Source: Nymphaea colorata
Taxonomy: Eukaryota > Streptophyta > Magnoliopsida > Nymphaeales > Nymphaeaceae
Direction of reading: 5' to 3'
Assembly: GCF_008831285.2 (NCBI RefSeq)
Contig: NC_045150.1
Location: 15,189,362 to 15,253,361 of the forward strand
Length of the DNA: 64,000 nucleotides
The position numbers and the translations under genes were made by a program. Shown here one piece after another: positions 1-12,381 of this stretch (position 1 is its first letter; each line of letters begins with the position of its first letter). The notes beneath the pieces were generated by a model that was given only the letters and a program-made list of their open reading frames with translations, had not been told where the DNA came from and made no database searches.

Positions 1-222
1 TCAAAACAATTTCCTAAGCTTTCTAAATGATATTTACAAAGACTTTCCAATTCTCGTTTTTCTTAAAATATTTCATATTCTCAAGCAACTCTTCAAAAAT
101 CTTTTCAAAAGTTTGAAACATCAAACTTTCAATATTTCTCTACACCACATATAGAATCAAAAAGATGTTTAGGTTAAAACGAAATGCATCAATGATAAAT
201 ATAGCCCTTGTGTTGATTTCTT

Positions 223-792
223 ATGGTAAAGGCGCCAGGAACGGTTAATTCTTGTACCGACGGGCGAGTCACTTTCTTTCCTATTTCACAACAAAACTTC
301 ATTTTTTTGGAGCACTCCAAAAGCAATGAAAATTTTGGGATGCAAATAGGGTACAAGTGGCTTCACATCACACGTGAAATGACAAGTTCCTCTATTTACC
401 ACTTGTATCATTGTAAATGTAGACATGCAACACTAATTAAAGTTATAAAATGTGGACCAAATTCGGAAAAACTCTTCTATGGGTATGAAGATTATGTAAG
501 TGACTTCCATGAATTCCTATTAATTATTTTTAGAAGTAAGATATAGAATGCTATCTATTCATGTATTTTGTCATTATGTTAGGGTACAATGAAGTTTCGA
601 AGACATTTTCAAGGGTGTCATAAACAAGATGGTTCATATGTTGTAAAAGAGGAGAATGAAATCCTTTTGATTGACCAATTAAACCATCCTCGAAGAGCGA
701 TGCATGATTGAGTGCACAAAGATAAAGCTAAACATGCTTGGCAAAGTTACAAGGACTTCAGTTGGCTGAAGATTAATAATATTGTAACATAA
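223..792 (+). pseudogene. two-exon gene remnant of unknown family, nonsense-mutated
   Basis: An open frame runs from 223 to 495 and ends in GAAGATTAT followed by a good donor, GTAAGT, at 496. An acceptor (TTATGTTAG) ends at 582. Joining 495 to 583 keeps the frame and continues with MKFRRHFQGCHKQDG and on to a TGA at 709-711. After that TGA the same frame stays open to a TAA at 790-792 and reads VHKDKAKHAWQSYKDF. The TGA therefore looks like a nonsense change inside a once longer protein; CGA to TGA would be a single C-to-T change. Cys and His residues are clustered (YHCKCRHA, HFQGCHKQ), which may hint at metal binding. I do not recognise the family. The true 5' end is unknown, because the ATG at 223 is only the first in the frame. 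It may be a degraded host gene or part of a transposon. Confidence is moderate that this is former coding sequence and low for any function. Confidence 0.5.
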
Positions 793-1064
793 ATGTAAAT
801 AATTAGTGGTTTACAATGTTTTGCTTGTTTAAAAATGTTATTAGGTGCACATAAAAAAACTTGTATTTATTGCCTAGGTTGATCGGGACGTGAATTTTGA
901 ACATTTTCTTTACAAGCTAATTTTGTTGCCTTAATTACAAGCAAACTTTGACACAAAAATCACCTTGGCTAGCATAAAAATTATAAAATGATAAGCTTCA
1001 ACATAACTATCAAACTTCATTTCAATTTTTGATAGACACTCATTGCCAATATTTGGAACTAAAT

Positions 1065-1286
1065 TTATCTCATATGCAGTCTTTCAATGAAACAATTATT
1101 TGTTGTGTCACTTTCAGTGGCATCTGTTTTCTCCTCTTCATTAATTTTGTCATCCACATCAATGTCTTCATCTTTTATGATACCATTACCATCCAATGTT
1201 GTCATTATTTCATTCACATTATGCAAACACATGTTTTCACTTGTCCCTGCAATCATGTCAAACTTCTTTGGAACCTTGGAATTGAA
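1065..1286 (-). other. possible coding fragment, acidic peptide
   Basis: The minus-strand frame is open from about 1286 to a stop at 1065. It encodes a short acidic peptide rich in Asp and Glu (KDEDIDVDDKINEEEKTD). Such composition is unusual in this AT-rich DNA, so it may be an exon remnant, but no domain or convincing splice pair was identified. An overlapping plus-strand frame is Ser/Ile/Val-rich and looks like its shadow. It could be chance. Confidence 0.2.
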
Positions 1287-1289
1287 AGA

Positions 1290-1904
1290 ACTGCAACTTC
1301 AAAATATTTTTGATAATATTCTTGCCACAACAGAACAAGCAATTATAAATATTGTTATTATTTAAAAGATACTTGCTAGAGATTTGTTGAAACTTAAGTA
1401 CTCATGATAATGCATTTGTAATATCAATAGCCTATTACATGTATTTGTCGTCACCGAAGACTAGCACAACCATCAATATAGATCTTTGACTACTCCGTTC
1501 TAAACCAAGAAACCAACACATGGTTGGTCAATCACTTAAATGCACTGAATTTCCCTTGTTAGTACTGAAAAACGTGTAACGAATTATTCAAGCAACATTC
1601 TACAACATGCACTGACTTTCCCTTGTTAACTAATTGTTGTTATAATTAGCATTTAGCATATTAGTATTGAGGTTGTTAGAGGCTTTGAGGATAAAAAAGG
1701 CATAAAGGCTATTGCGAGATGATGCATCAGCCTTGAGGGGCTGTAGTGTGACCTTCTTGACCAAACCAAGACAGCATATAAACTTAATAAAACTAATGAA
1801 AAATATATGAAAAAACAATTAAAAATGATAAGCATACAAGTTACGATGATATAAAAGCAACATTTAACCACAATATAACAACTTGATAATTAGATATGAG
1901 ACAA
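1290..1904. other. AT-rich stretch, no gene seen
   Basis: Only short open frames without domain character are present. It leads into the inverted satellite piece. Confidence 0.5.
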
Positions 1905-1997
1905 AAAAAATTCTTAAAAAAGCATGTTATTTTTACCGTAAAACCATTCCATACAATGTTGTTGTCTCATTTAATTTTTCAAGTGCTATCACGTCCT
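1905..1997 (-). repeat. satellite monomer fragment in inverted orientation
   Basis: Read on the minus strand, this segment matches the satellite consensus part by part: GACGTGATAGCACTTGAAAA, then AAATGAGACAACAACATTGT, then ATGGAATGGTTTTACGGTAA. The main array, which starts about 10 bp further on, is all in plus orientation. This is therefore an inversion junction at the array edge. Confidence 0.8.
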
Positions 1998-2005
1998 TCT
2001 ATTGA

Positions 2006-5000
2006 CTTCAGACAAAACAAATTGTGATAATGCAACTGTAGGGGTTGTTTTTCGATGCACTCAAATAAAATCACGTTTACAAAGACTTAATAAGCAATCA
2101 AAAAAATTAAATGTGATGATGTCACTATATGGACTTTTTTTTATGATAAAAGGCATTTACTAAGAGGGGATAAGCCGTCGGGCAAAACAGATTGCAATTA
2201 CGCAAAAGTAGGATTCATTTTATGATGCACTCAAATAATATCATGTTTTAAAAAACACAATAAGCATAATAAATGGTGTGGTTCGACAACTGCACGATTC
2301 GTTTTACAATACACTAAAGTAAAATTAGACTTACAAGTTTGCGATAAGGACTGCAAAAAATTAAGAGATAGAATGACATGAGTATGGACTGGTTTTATGA
2401 TAAAAGTGGGTTTACTAAGAGGTGAGAAGCAGTTGAAGAAAACAAATTATTATAACATAACTGCAAGATTCATTTTAGGATACACTAAAATCATATCGTG
2501 TTAACAAGGACGTGATAAGCACACCAAAGAAATTAAATGCGACAATTACATGGTATGGATTGGTTTTATGATAAAAAAGCATTTACTAAGAGGCGATCAG
2601 TAGTCCAACAAAATAGACTATGATAACACAACTGTAGGATTCATTTAATGATACACTCAAATAAAATATTGTTTACAAGGATTTGATAAGCATTCAAAAA
2701 ATTTAACTACGGGAATGACACTGTAAGCACTTGTTTGATGGAAAATGGGGTTTACTAATAGATGATAAGCAGTCAAATAAAACAGACTATGATAATGCAA
2801 TTGCTAGAATTGTTTTACGATACACTACAATAAAATTATATTACAAGGATTCTATAAGCACTTGGAGAAATTAAATGTGACAATGCCACCATATGGACTA
2901 GATCTATGATAAAAAAGCATTTACTAAGTGGTGATAAGAAGTCAGACAAAACAAAATGTGATAACACAACTATAGGATTCATTTTATGATACAATCAAAT
3001 AAAATCATGTTTACTAGGATGCAATAAGAATTCAAAAAAATTAAATGTGACATTGGCTAGGTATGGATTGGTTTAATGATAAAAGGGAGTTTACTTGGAG
3101 GTGATCAGTAGTTAGACAAAGAAAACTGTGATAATGCTACTATACAATTCATTTTACGATACACTCAAATAAAATCATGTTTACTAGGATGTGATAAGCA
3201 CTCGAAAAATTTAAATGCGGCACTGACAGTGTATGGACTTGTTATATGAAAAAAAGGCATTTACTAAGAGCCAATAAGTAGTCAAACAAAACAAATTGTG
3301 ATAATGGAACTGTATGATTTGTTTTATGATATACACTCAAGTAATATCATGTTTACAAGGACACGATAAGCACTCAGAAAAATTAAATACGACAACGACA
3401 CTATATGGAATGGTTTTCTAACAAAAGGCAAATGCTAAAAGGCGATAAGCACTTGGACAAAATGGATGATGATAACGCTACCGCAATATTCATTTAACAA
3501 TGCATTCAAATAAAATCATGTTTGCAAGGATGCGATAAGCACAAAAAGTTATGTGATAACACAACTGAATGTGTCAAAAGTGTACGAAAAAATGCATGTT
3601 CTATGAGGCAAAAAATAGTCAAACAAAACGGATTGCAATAATGCAATTACAAGATTTGTTTTAAGATACAGTCAAATAAGATTGTGTTGACAAGGATGCG
3701 ATAAACACTTAAAAAAATTAAATGCAATAAAGATATTGTAAGGACTGGTTTGACGAAAAAGGCATTTTCTTAGAGTTGATAAGAATTTGCATAAAATGGA
3801 TTGCAATGACGCAAGTGTAGGATTTGTTTTACGATACACTCAAATAAAATCATGTTTTCAAGGATGCGACAAGGACTCAAAAAAATTAAATGCAACAATG
3901 GCTCTATATGGACTGGTTTTACGATAAAAAGGTGTTTACTAAGAGGCGATAATAAGTCAGACAGAATAGATTGTGATTACACAATTATAGGATTTGTTTT
4001 ATCAACACTCAAATAAAATCATGTTTACTAGGAACTTGAAAAAATTAAATGTGACAATGACTTGTTGCAGAGGGGTTATACCATAAAAAGGCATTTACTA
4101 AGAGGCAATCAACAGTCATACAAAGCAGCTTGCAATAATTCAACCATAGGACTCGTTTTAGGTATATCCAAACAAAATCAAAGAAACCAAATGTGATAAT
4201 AACAATGTATGAACTGGTTTGGCGATAACGACAATGTATGAACTGGTTTTATGATAAAATTTTATTTAGTAAGAGACCACAATGAGTTAGTCCAAACAGA
4301 TTGTGATAACACAACTGCAGGATTCATTTTATGATACACTCACAGAAAATCATGTTTACAAGGCCTCGATAACGAAAACAAAAATCATGTTTACTAGGAC
4401 GTGATAAACACAAAAATCGTGTTTACAATGATGTGATAAATACTCAAAAAAATTAAATGATACCCGCAAGAAAAATCATGTTTACAAGGTTACGATAAAC
4501 ACTTGAAAAAATCAAATGTGACAATGACACTATATGGACTAGTTTTACGATAAAAAGACATTTTCTAAGAGGCAATAGGCAGTCAAATCAAATTGTGACA
4601 ACACAACTGCTGGAATCCTTTTATGATACACTCAAATAAAATAATGAATAGAAGGATATGATAAGCAAAATGTGACAACACAATTATAGGATTCATTTTA
4701 TGATACACTCTAGTAAAATCGTGTTTAAAAGGACATGATATATACTCAAAAATTAAATAGGATGCCCCCACTTTATGTGTTTGTTTTCTAATAAAAGGGT
4801 ATTTACTAAGTCATGAAAGTAGTCGAACAAAACAAATTGTGATAATGCAACTACATGATTTTGTTTTATGATACACTCAAATGAAATAATCTTTACAAAG
4901 ATGGCATAAGCAAAAAAATTGTGCGATCTTGCAACTACAAGATTCATTTTTATAATACACTCAAGTAAAATAATCTTTACAATGACGCGATAGGCGCCCG

Positions 5001-8000
5001 AGAAAATGAAATGCGACTACTATGTTGTATGGATTCCTTTTACGATAAAAAAAGAATTTACTAAGAGGTGATAAGCAGTTAGACAAAATAGATTGCGATA
5101 ACAATAAAGTAGATTTGTTTTACGATACACTCAAATAAAATCGTGTTTACAAGGATATGTTAAGCTCTAGGAAAACCTAAATCCGACAGCGACATTGTAT
5201 GGACTGGTTTTACGACAAAAAAAGTGTTTACAATGAGGTCAAATGCATAAAAAAAAAAAGATTGTGATAGTGCAACTCTAAGATTCATTTTACGATACAC
5301 TCAAATGAAATCATGTGTACATCAACACGATATGGACTGGTTGGATGATGAAAATGCTTTTACTATAAAGTAGATTCGTTTTATGATACACTCAAATAAA
5401 ATCGTGTTTACAAGGATATGTTAAGCTCTTGGAAAACCTAAATCCGACAGCGGCATTGTATGGACTGGTTTTACGACAAAAAAGGTGTTTACAATGAGGT
5501 GAAATTCATAAAAAAAAGATTGTGATAGTGCAACTCTAAGATTCGTTTTACGATACACTCAAACGGAATCATGTTTACATCAACACGATATGGACTGGTT
5601 GGATGATGAAAATGCTTTTACTATAAAAGGTATTAAACAAACTGACAAAACATATTCTGATAACACAACAACATGATTCTTTTTATGATGCAGTCAAATA
5701 ACATCAGGTTACAAGGATGCATTAAGCACTCAAAAAAATTTAGTACGACAACGACACTGTATGGACTGGTTTTACGATAAAAAGACATTTACTAAGAGGA
5801 AATGAGCAATCAAACAAAAAATCATGTGATAAGCACACTATATGGACTAGTTTTATTATAGATTCGTATGTGATAAGCACAAATGATACAATCAAGTAAA
5901 ATCATGATGACAAGGTTGTGATAAGAACTCAAAAAGGTTAAATGTGACAACGACACTATATGGACTGGTTTTATGATAAGAACGTATTTACTAATAGTTT
6001 ATAAGCAGTCAAACAAAACAGATTTTGATAACGCAATTGTAGGGTTCATTTTATGATACACTCAAATGACACTATGTTTACAAGGATGCGTAAGCATTCA
6101 AAAAAATTAAATGCAACAATGTCACTGTATGGCATGGTTTTACAACAAAAGGGCATTTATTAATAGGTGATACACAGTCGAACAAAACAAATTGCAATAA
6201 CACAACTGTAGGATTTGTTTTACGATACACTCAACTAAAATTGTGTTGACAAGGACACAATAAGCACTCAAAAAAATAAAATAGGGCAACACTTTATGGA
6301 AAGGTTTGACGATAAAGGGTTGTTTACGAAGAGGTGATAAACAATCAAACAAAATAGATTATTATAACGCAACTGCAAGATTCATTTTATGAAACTCAAA
6401 TAAAAACATGTTTACAAGGATTTTATTATAACACTTTATGGACTGGTTTTAAGATAAAATGTTGTTTACTAAGAGACAATAAGCAGTTGGACAAAACGGA
6501 TTGCAATAATGCAACTATAGGATTTGTTTTACAAAAACTCAAATGAATTAGTATTTATAATGCTCTGATAAGCACTAAAAGTCATATGATAACACAACTT
6601 CATACTTGGTTTTATTCTACACTAAAGTAAAATCGTGTTTACAAGGACACAATGAAAATGACACTTTATTGATTGGTTTTATGGTAAATAGGCCTTCACT
6701 GAGAGGCGATAAGCAGTCAGACAAAATGGACTGTGGTAACGCAAATGTAGGATTCGTTCATGATAGATTCAAATAAAATTATGTTTACAATGACACATTA
6801 AACAAAAAAATAAAGTGATAATGCAGCTAAGAGATTCATTTTACAATACCGTATTGTAAAATGGTGTTTACAAGGATGTGATTAGCATTCAAAAAAATTA
6901 AATGTGACGACACTTTGTGGACATATTTTGCGTTAAAAAGGTGTTTACGAAGTAGCAAAAAATGGTCAGATAAAATAAATTGTGATAATGCAATGCAAGA
7001 TTCATTTTATTATATACTAAAATAAATTGTTTACAAAGACATGATAAGCACAAAAAATTATATGACAACACAACTCCGGGATTTGTTCTATGACACACTC
7101 AAGTAAAATCATGTTTACAAGGATGCAATAAGCACTCAAAAAAATTAAATGTGACAACAACACTATATGGAATAGTCTTATGATAAAAAGGTGTTTACTA
7201 AGAGGAAAAAGTAGTTGGACAAAAAGTCATACAATAACACAACTGCAGGATTCATTTTAGGATATAGTGAAATAAAATCTTGTTTACAAGGATCCGGTAA
7301 GCACAAAAAAAAAATTAACCACAATAACGACGCTATATGGAGTAGTGTTATGAGAAAAAAGCATTTACTAGAGGCAATAAGCAGTCAAACAAAAAATCAT
7401 GTGATAACATAACAACAGGTTTCATTTTATGATACACTCAAATGAGATTGTGTTTACAAGGGCACAATAAACACTAAAAATCATGCGATAAAGCAACTCC
7501 CTGATTCTTTTTTTGATACACTCAAGTAAAATCATGTTTTACAAGGGTGTGATAAAGACTCTAAAAAATGTAATGCAATGACACTGTATTGATTGATTTT
7601 ATGACAAAAAGGCCTCAACCAAGTGGTGATAAGTAGTTTGATAAAAGATAGATTGCAACAACACAAACTCATGATTCTTTTTATGATACACACCAATAAA
7701 ACCATGTTTACAAGGACATGATGAGCACTCAAAAAAAGTAAATGTGACAATGACACTATATGGATTGATTTTACGATAAAAAGACATTTACTAAGAGGCG
7801 ATAAGCAGTTGGACAAAAAAATCATGTGATAACGCAACTACAGGACTCTTTCAAGTATACACTCAAATAAATTCTTGTTTACTTGGATGCAATAAGCACT
7901 CTAAAAAATTAAATGCGACGATACTTTATGGAGTGGCTTTACGATGAAAAGGTGTTTACTGAGAAGCGATAATCAGTCAGGCACAAAAATTTTCTAGAAC

Positions 8001-10649
8001 ACAACTACATGATTCATTTTACATTACATTCAAATGAAATTGTGTTTACATGGACATGATAAACACTAAAAATTGTGCAATAACCGAACTTCATGATTTG
8101 TTTTATGATACACTCCCGTAGAATCGTGTTTACAAGGATGTGATGAAAACTTGAAAAAAGTAAATGTGGCAATGACATAGCATGCACTAATTTTACAATC
8201 AAAAGGTGTTTACTAAGTGGTAATAAGCAGTCGGACAAAACAGATTCTGATAACACAACTTCAGTATTTGTCTTACAATACACTCAATAAATCCATCTTA
8301 AAAGGATGTGATAAACACTTGGAAAAATGAAATGCAACAACGACACTCTATGGATGGGTTTAATGATAAAATGTAATTTACTAAAAGGCGATAAGCAATG
8401 AGACAATACAAATTACATTTATGTGACTACAAGATTCGTTTTAAGATATACTCACATAAAATTATGTTTACATAGTCACAATAAACACAAAAAATCATGT
8501 GATAATGCAACTATAGGAATCATTTTACGACACACTCAAGTAAAATCATGTTTACATGGACATGATAAGCACTAAGAAAAATTAACCAAATGAACAACAC
8601 TTTGTGAATAGGTTTTACTTTAAAAAGACATTAAGAGGCATAATCCAACAACAACAACACTTTGTCGCTTATCACTTCTATTAATGCAGATATATAATTT
8701 GTTTTATGAAACACTCAAGTAAAATCATGTTTACAAGGATGCAATAAGCACTCAAAAAAATTAAATGGGTGACATTATCAGATTGCGATAACTCAACTGT
8801 AGGATTGTTTTATGATATACTCAAATAAAATTGTATTTACAAGAACATGATGGGCACAAAAAGTCATGTGATAATCAACTGTAGGATTCATTTAACATAT
8901 ACACTAAAGTAAAATCATGTTTGCGAGGTCACGATAAGCATTTGAAAAAAATAAATGCAGCAATGACACTGTATGGAGTAGTTCTACATTAAAAAGGCAT
9001 TTACTAAGAGGTGATAAGCAGTGGGACAAATTGTGATAACACAACTGCAGGATTTGTTTTACGATACATTAAAACAAAATCATGTTTACAAGGCCTAGAT
9101 AAGCACTCAAAAAATTAAATGCAATGATGACACTGTATTGACTAGTTTAATGATAAAAGGTTGTTTACTAAGATGGGACATGCAGCCAGACAAAATAGAT
9201 TGTGATAACATAACTACATTATTCATTTTACAATACACTCAAATAGTGCAATAATGGGTCTGCAAGATTCATTTTTTTATAAACTCAAATAAAATAATGT
9301 TTACGACACTGTATGGATTTGTTTTACTATAAAAAGTCATTTACTAAGAGGTGAACACAGATTTTGATAGTGCAATAGTAGGAATCGTTTTACAATAAAT
9401 AAAATCATGTTTACTAGGATGCGACAAGAACAAAAAATCATGCGGTAGCGCAACTGTAGGGCTCATTTTACAATATACTGAAGTAAAGTCATGTTTTCAC
9501 GGAAACAATAAGCATTGAAAAAATTGAACGCAACAACGACACTGTACAGACTGCTTTTGGGCTAAAAAAGCATTTACCAATAGGTGATGAAGGGTTAGAC
9601 AAAACAGATTGCAATAATGCAACTACAAGATTCATTTTTGGGTGCACTCAAATCAAAATCTTATTTACAAGGTCGTCTTAAAAGCTCTTAGAAAAATTAA
9701 ATGCAACATTGCCACTATATGGACAGTATAAATAGTCAGACTAAACAAATTGTGATAACATAAATATAGGATTTGTCCTTCCAAATTCATGTTTCCAAGG
9801 ACACAATATGCACTCAAAAAATGTAAATGTGATGACACATTATAGACTGATTTTATGATGAAAAGGCATTTACCAAGAAGTAATTTGTAGTCAAACAAAA
9901 ATTTTGGGACAAAGCAACTATACGATTAATTTTACGCTAAATTCAAACAAAATCTTGTTTATAAAGATGCAATAAGCACAAAAAATCATGCAATAATGCA
10001 ACTAAAGTAAAATCGTGCTTACAAGGACATGATAAACACTCAAAAAAATTAAAAGCGACAATGACAGTGTATGGCCTGCTTTTGTGATAAAAGGCTTTTA
10101 CTAAGAGGCGATGAGTAGTTAGACAAAACAGATTGCTATAATGCAACTACAAGATTTATTTTTAAATAAACTCAAATAAAATCATGTTTATGATGATATG
10201 TTTAACACTTGAAAAATTAAATGTGACAATGACACTGGTTTTACACTGAAAGGTAGTTATTAAGAGTTGATAAGCTGTCAGACGAAACAGATTGCAATTA
10301 CGCAACTATAGGATTTGTTTTAGGAAATAATCAAATAAAATAGTGTTTACAAGGATGCCAAAAACATTCGAAAAAATTAAATGTGACAATGACTATTCAT
10401 GGACAAGCTTTACAATAAAAAAGGTGTTTACTTTGAGGCGATAAATTTTTGGACAAAACAAATTGCAATAACACAACTATGGCATTCGTTTTGAGACACT
10501 CAAATAAAATTATGTTTGCGAGGATGAGATGAGGACTCAAAAATTTTAAATACGATGACAACACATTATGGACTCATTTAACGATAAAAAGGCATTCGAT
10601 AAGAGGCGATAAGGAGTCGGACAAAATAGATTGCGATAACGTAACTACA
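2006..10649 (+). repeat. diverged tandem satellite, about 170-bp period
   Basis: The same ordered set of short blocks recurs across this region: CGATAAGCAGTCGGACAAAA, then GATTCATTTTATGATACACT, then AATCATGTTTACAAGGATGC, then GATAAGCACTCAAAAAAATT, then TATGGACTGGTTTTACGATA, then AAAAGGCATTTACTAAGAGG. Copies of the TTTACT box start at 2411, 2582, 2751, 2920, 3090 and 3260, giving steps of 169-171 bp. My hand consensus is 170 bp, so the array corresponds to about 50 monomer equivalents, many of them truncated or with internal deletions. Copies differ by roughly a fifth to a quarter. Many differences sit at CG sites that appear as CG, TG or CA. Open frames on either strand here are by-products of the periodicity, not genes. 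A period near 170 bp is typical of plant centromeric and heterochromatic satellites, but location on the chromosome cannot be judged from the window. Confidence 0.9.
5105..5626 (+). repeat. recent tandem duplication inside the satellite
   Basis: Two adjacent units of about 260 bp (5105-5365 and 5366-5626) are nearly identical, with only a handful of substitutions and a small poly-A indel. Each spans about one and a half satellite monomers. Both share private variants such as AAGGATATGTTAAGCTCT, GAAAACCTAAATCCGACAGC and TGGTTGGATGATGAAAATGC that are not seen in neighbouring monomers. Confidence 0.85.
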
Positions 10650-11387
10650 GTTTGAAACAGGATTGTCAAAAGCATTTTATGAAACACTTAAAACACATTT
10701 TGTGCATGAACATGGAACGAAGAAAAGGGACAACAGGAACACAGAGAAACGACCAACAAAAACAAGCAGACATCAGCACAACTTCAAACATGCAAAAGTC
10801 AGCAACAAGATCAGGAGCCGTGCATTTTGGGCACAGAGAAGGGGGAACGAGAGAGTGGGTGAGAGAGAGTGTGTGTGGAAGAACAATGTCAAGTTGGTAT
10901 CTGTGGATGTCTGCAATGGAAGATCGCTGAACTTTGAATCTTCACAGTGTCAAGAAGATGATGGCTGCTCCATGGTGTGAGACCGACATACAAAGGGGAA
11001 GGGAGAGGTGCGTGTGCGTTTGAAATACAAAGGGAGATTGAGCGAGACAGAAAAGAGGACATGAGAGAGGGGTAGCGAACATCTTACCTGTGTGTGTGAA
11101 GAAGAACAGTCGACCCGCAGTGCTGTTCTGAGAATGAGAAGAGTGTCGGTGTGAAGAAGATGAAAAAGCCCTAATCGGCAACACAAACATATGTGGTAAA
11201 AAGTCCACAGGTCTGGTCATCGCGGTTGATGGAAGATGGAAGACAGGAAGCGAGAGAGCAGACTGGAAGAAAGAGTGGCAGAGCCACAGAGAGCAGTAGG
11301 AAATACGAAAGAGTGAAGTCCGAAGGTGAAGAGAAGACCTCGATAAATAGTTTTTACCCTAAACCGGTTTGCCCTAAACTGGTGAAC
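10650..11387. other. purine-rich unique stretch, no defensible gene
   Basis: The plus strand is rich in GA and GAGAGTG from about 10800 to 11330. Several overlapping open frames of 65-105 codons lie on both strands, as expected of stop-poor purine-rich DNA. None shows a recognisable domain. The satellite ends sharply just before it. Confidence 0.5.
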
Positions 11388-11590
11388 TAGTTTCTCGAAC
11401 TGGTTTATCCAATCCAACTGGTTATATAACGAGTTGGGTCGAGTTTAAATGAGTCGAGTTGTTGCAGCTCGAAGTCGACTCGTTTATCGTTTCGAGTTCG
11501 ACTTGTTTATAAATTATTCAAGCTCGAGCCGAGCTTTTTCGAGCAAGTTCTAGTCAAGCCCAATTGGCTCGACTCATTGTGTAGCCCTAG
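11388..11590 (+). repeat. direct repeat copy 1, GAGTCGAGTT/GAGCTCGAG type
   Basis: This segment starts near AACTGGTTTATCC. It contains many short motifs of the form CGAGTT, CTCGTTTAT and AAGCTCGAGCCGAGC, and ends CTCGACTCATTGTGTAGCCC. The same order of blocks recurs at 11730-11942. Such CGAGCTCGA-rich sequences are common in non-coding parts of plant transposons; the superfamily cannot be fixed here. Confidence 0.6.
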
Positions 11591-11729
11591 GAGAGAGAGC
11601 GGCAGTGAGTGGGTGTGGCCGCGTGTGGTAGAGAGGAGGGAGAAAGAGAGAGAAACCAAAACGAAAAGGTTAAAAATGAAAACAGAACAGTAATAACCTA
11701 AATCTGTGAATTTGTTTTGGTGGCTCGGT

Positions 11730-11942
11730 GAACTGGTTTATGGAATTAGGTGAAACGATTTTAAGTAGTCCAGTCGAGCCGAGCATAAACGAGTCAAGTT
11801 CTTACAAATCAAACACAACTTGTTTAATGTTTCGAGTATAATAAGTTTAATCTCGAGCTCAGCTTGTTTATAAACAAGTCAAGTTTTTTCAAAGGAGTTC
11901 GAGTTGAGCCTGAGTTGGTTCAACTCATTGTGCAGCCTTGTT
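11730..11942 (+). repeat. direct repeat copy 2, GAGTCGAGTT/GAGCTCGAG type
   Basis: This is the second copy in the same orientation as 11388-11590: GAACTGGTTTATGG, then CGAGTCAAGTTCTTAC, then ATCTCGAGCTCAGCTTG, then TTCAACTCATTGTGCAGCC. It is more diverged. The two copies are separated by about 140 bp of GAGAGAG-rich DNA and may be the ends of one element. Confidence 0.6.
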
Positions 11943-12339
11943 CCCAACCCTCTTTCTTAACTAGTCATAACTAAATATCTAACATCATAAACCACAAGAA
12001 GAATAAGAAGAAAGGAGAGCTGAGAAATCAAGGGTGCTGGATTTCTCTTCTCTGTTTTTTCAAGTCATGGGCTTCTTGAGCAGAGCAAACGCATACCACT
12101 CGTTGCACTCCATGTCCACCTTCCTCATGGATACCACGTGTATTTTGGTGTGGGAAGACGTGTTTGAGGAAGAACCACCAACAAAAAAGATTTTTTTTTA
12201 TAAGCAAAGGGCAATGGGCGGAAAGCTTATTTATCTTTATTTTTTAATATTTTTAAAATTTTATTTTTTATAATCAAATACATTTCAAATTAGGTGTACT
12301 TGGACCCATTTCAAATATGTATGAAAAATTAAATATTTA

Positions 12340-12381
<42 letters not shown>

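Noticed and set aside
4583-10146. A series of minus-strand open frames of 60-100 codons with similar peptide sequences (LPHLLFLSA, CPCKHDFT and the like)
   Set aside because: They recur with the 170-bp satellite period and are translations of the monomer, not a protein family.
2006-10649. CRISPR-like regular spacing
   Set aside because: Units are about 170 bp and diverged along their whole length, in a plant genome. There is no short perfect repeat with unique spacers.
10652-11417. Several overlapping frames of 65-105 codons in GA-rich DNA
   Set aside because: Low-complexity composition, open on both strands, no domain.
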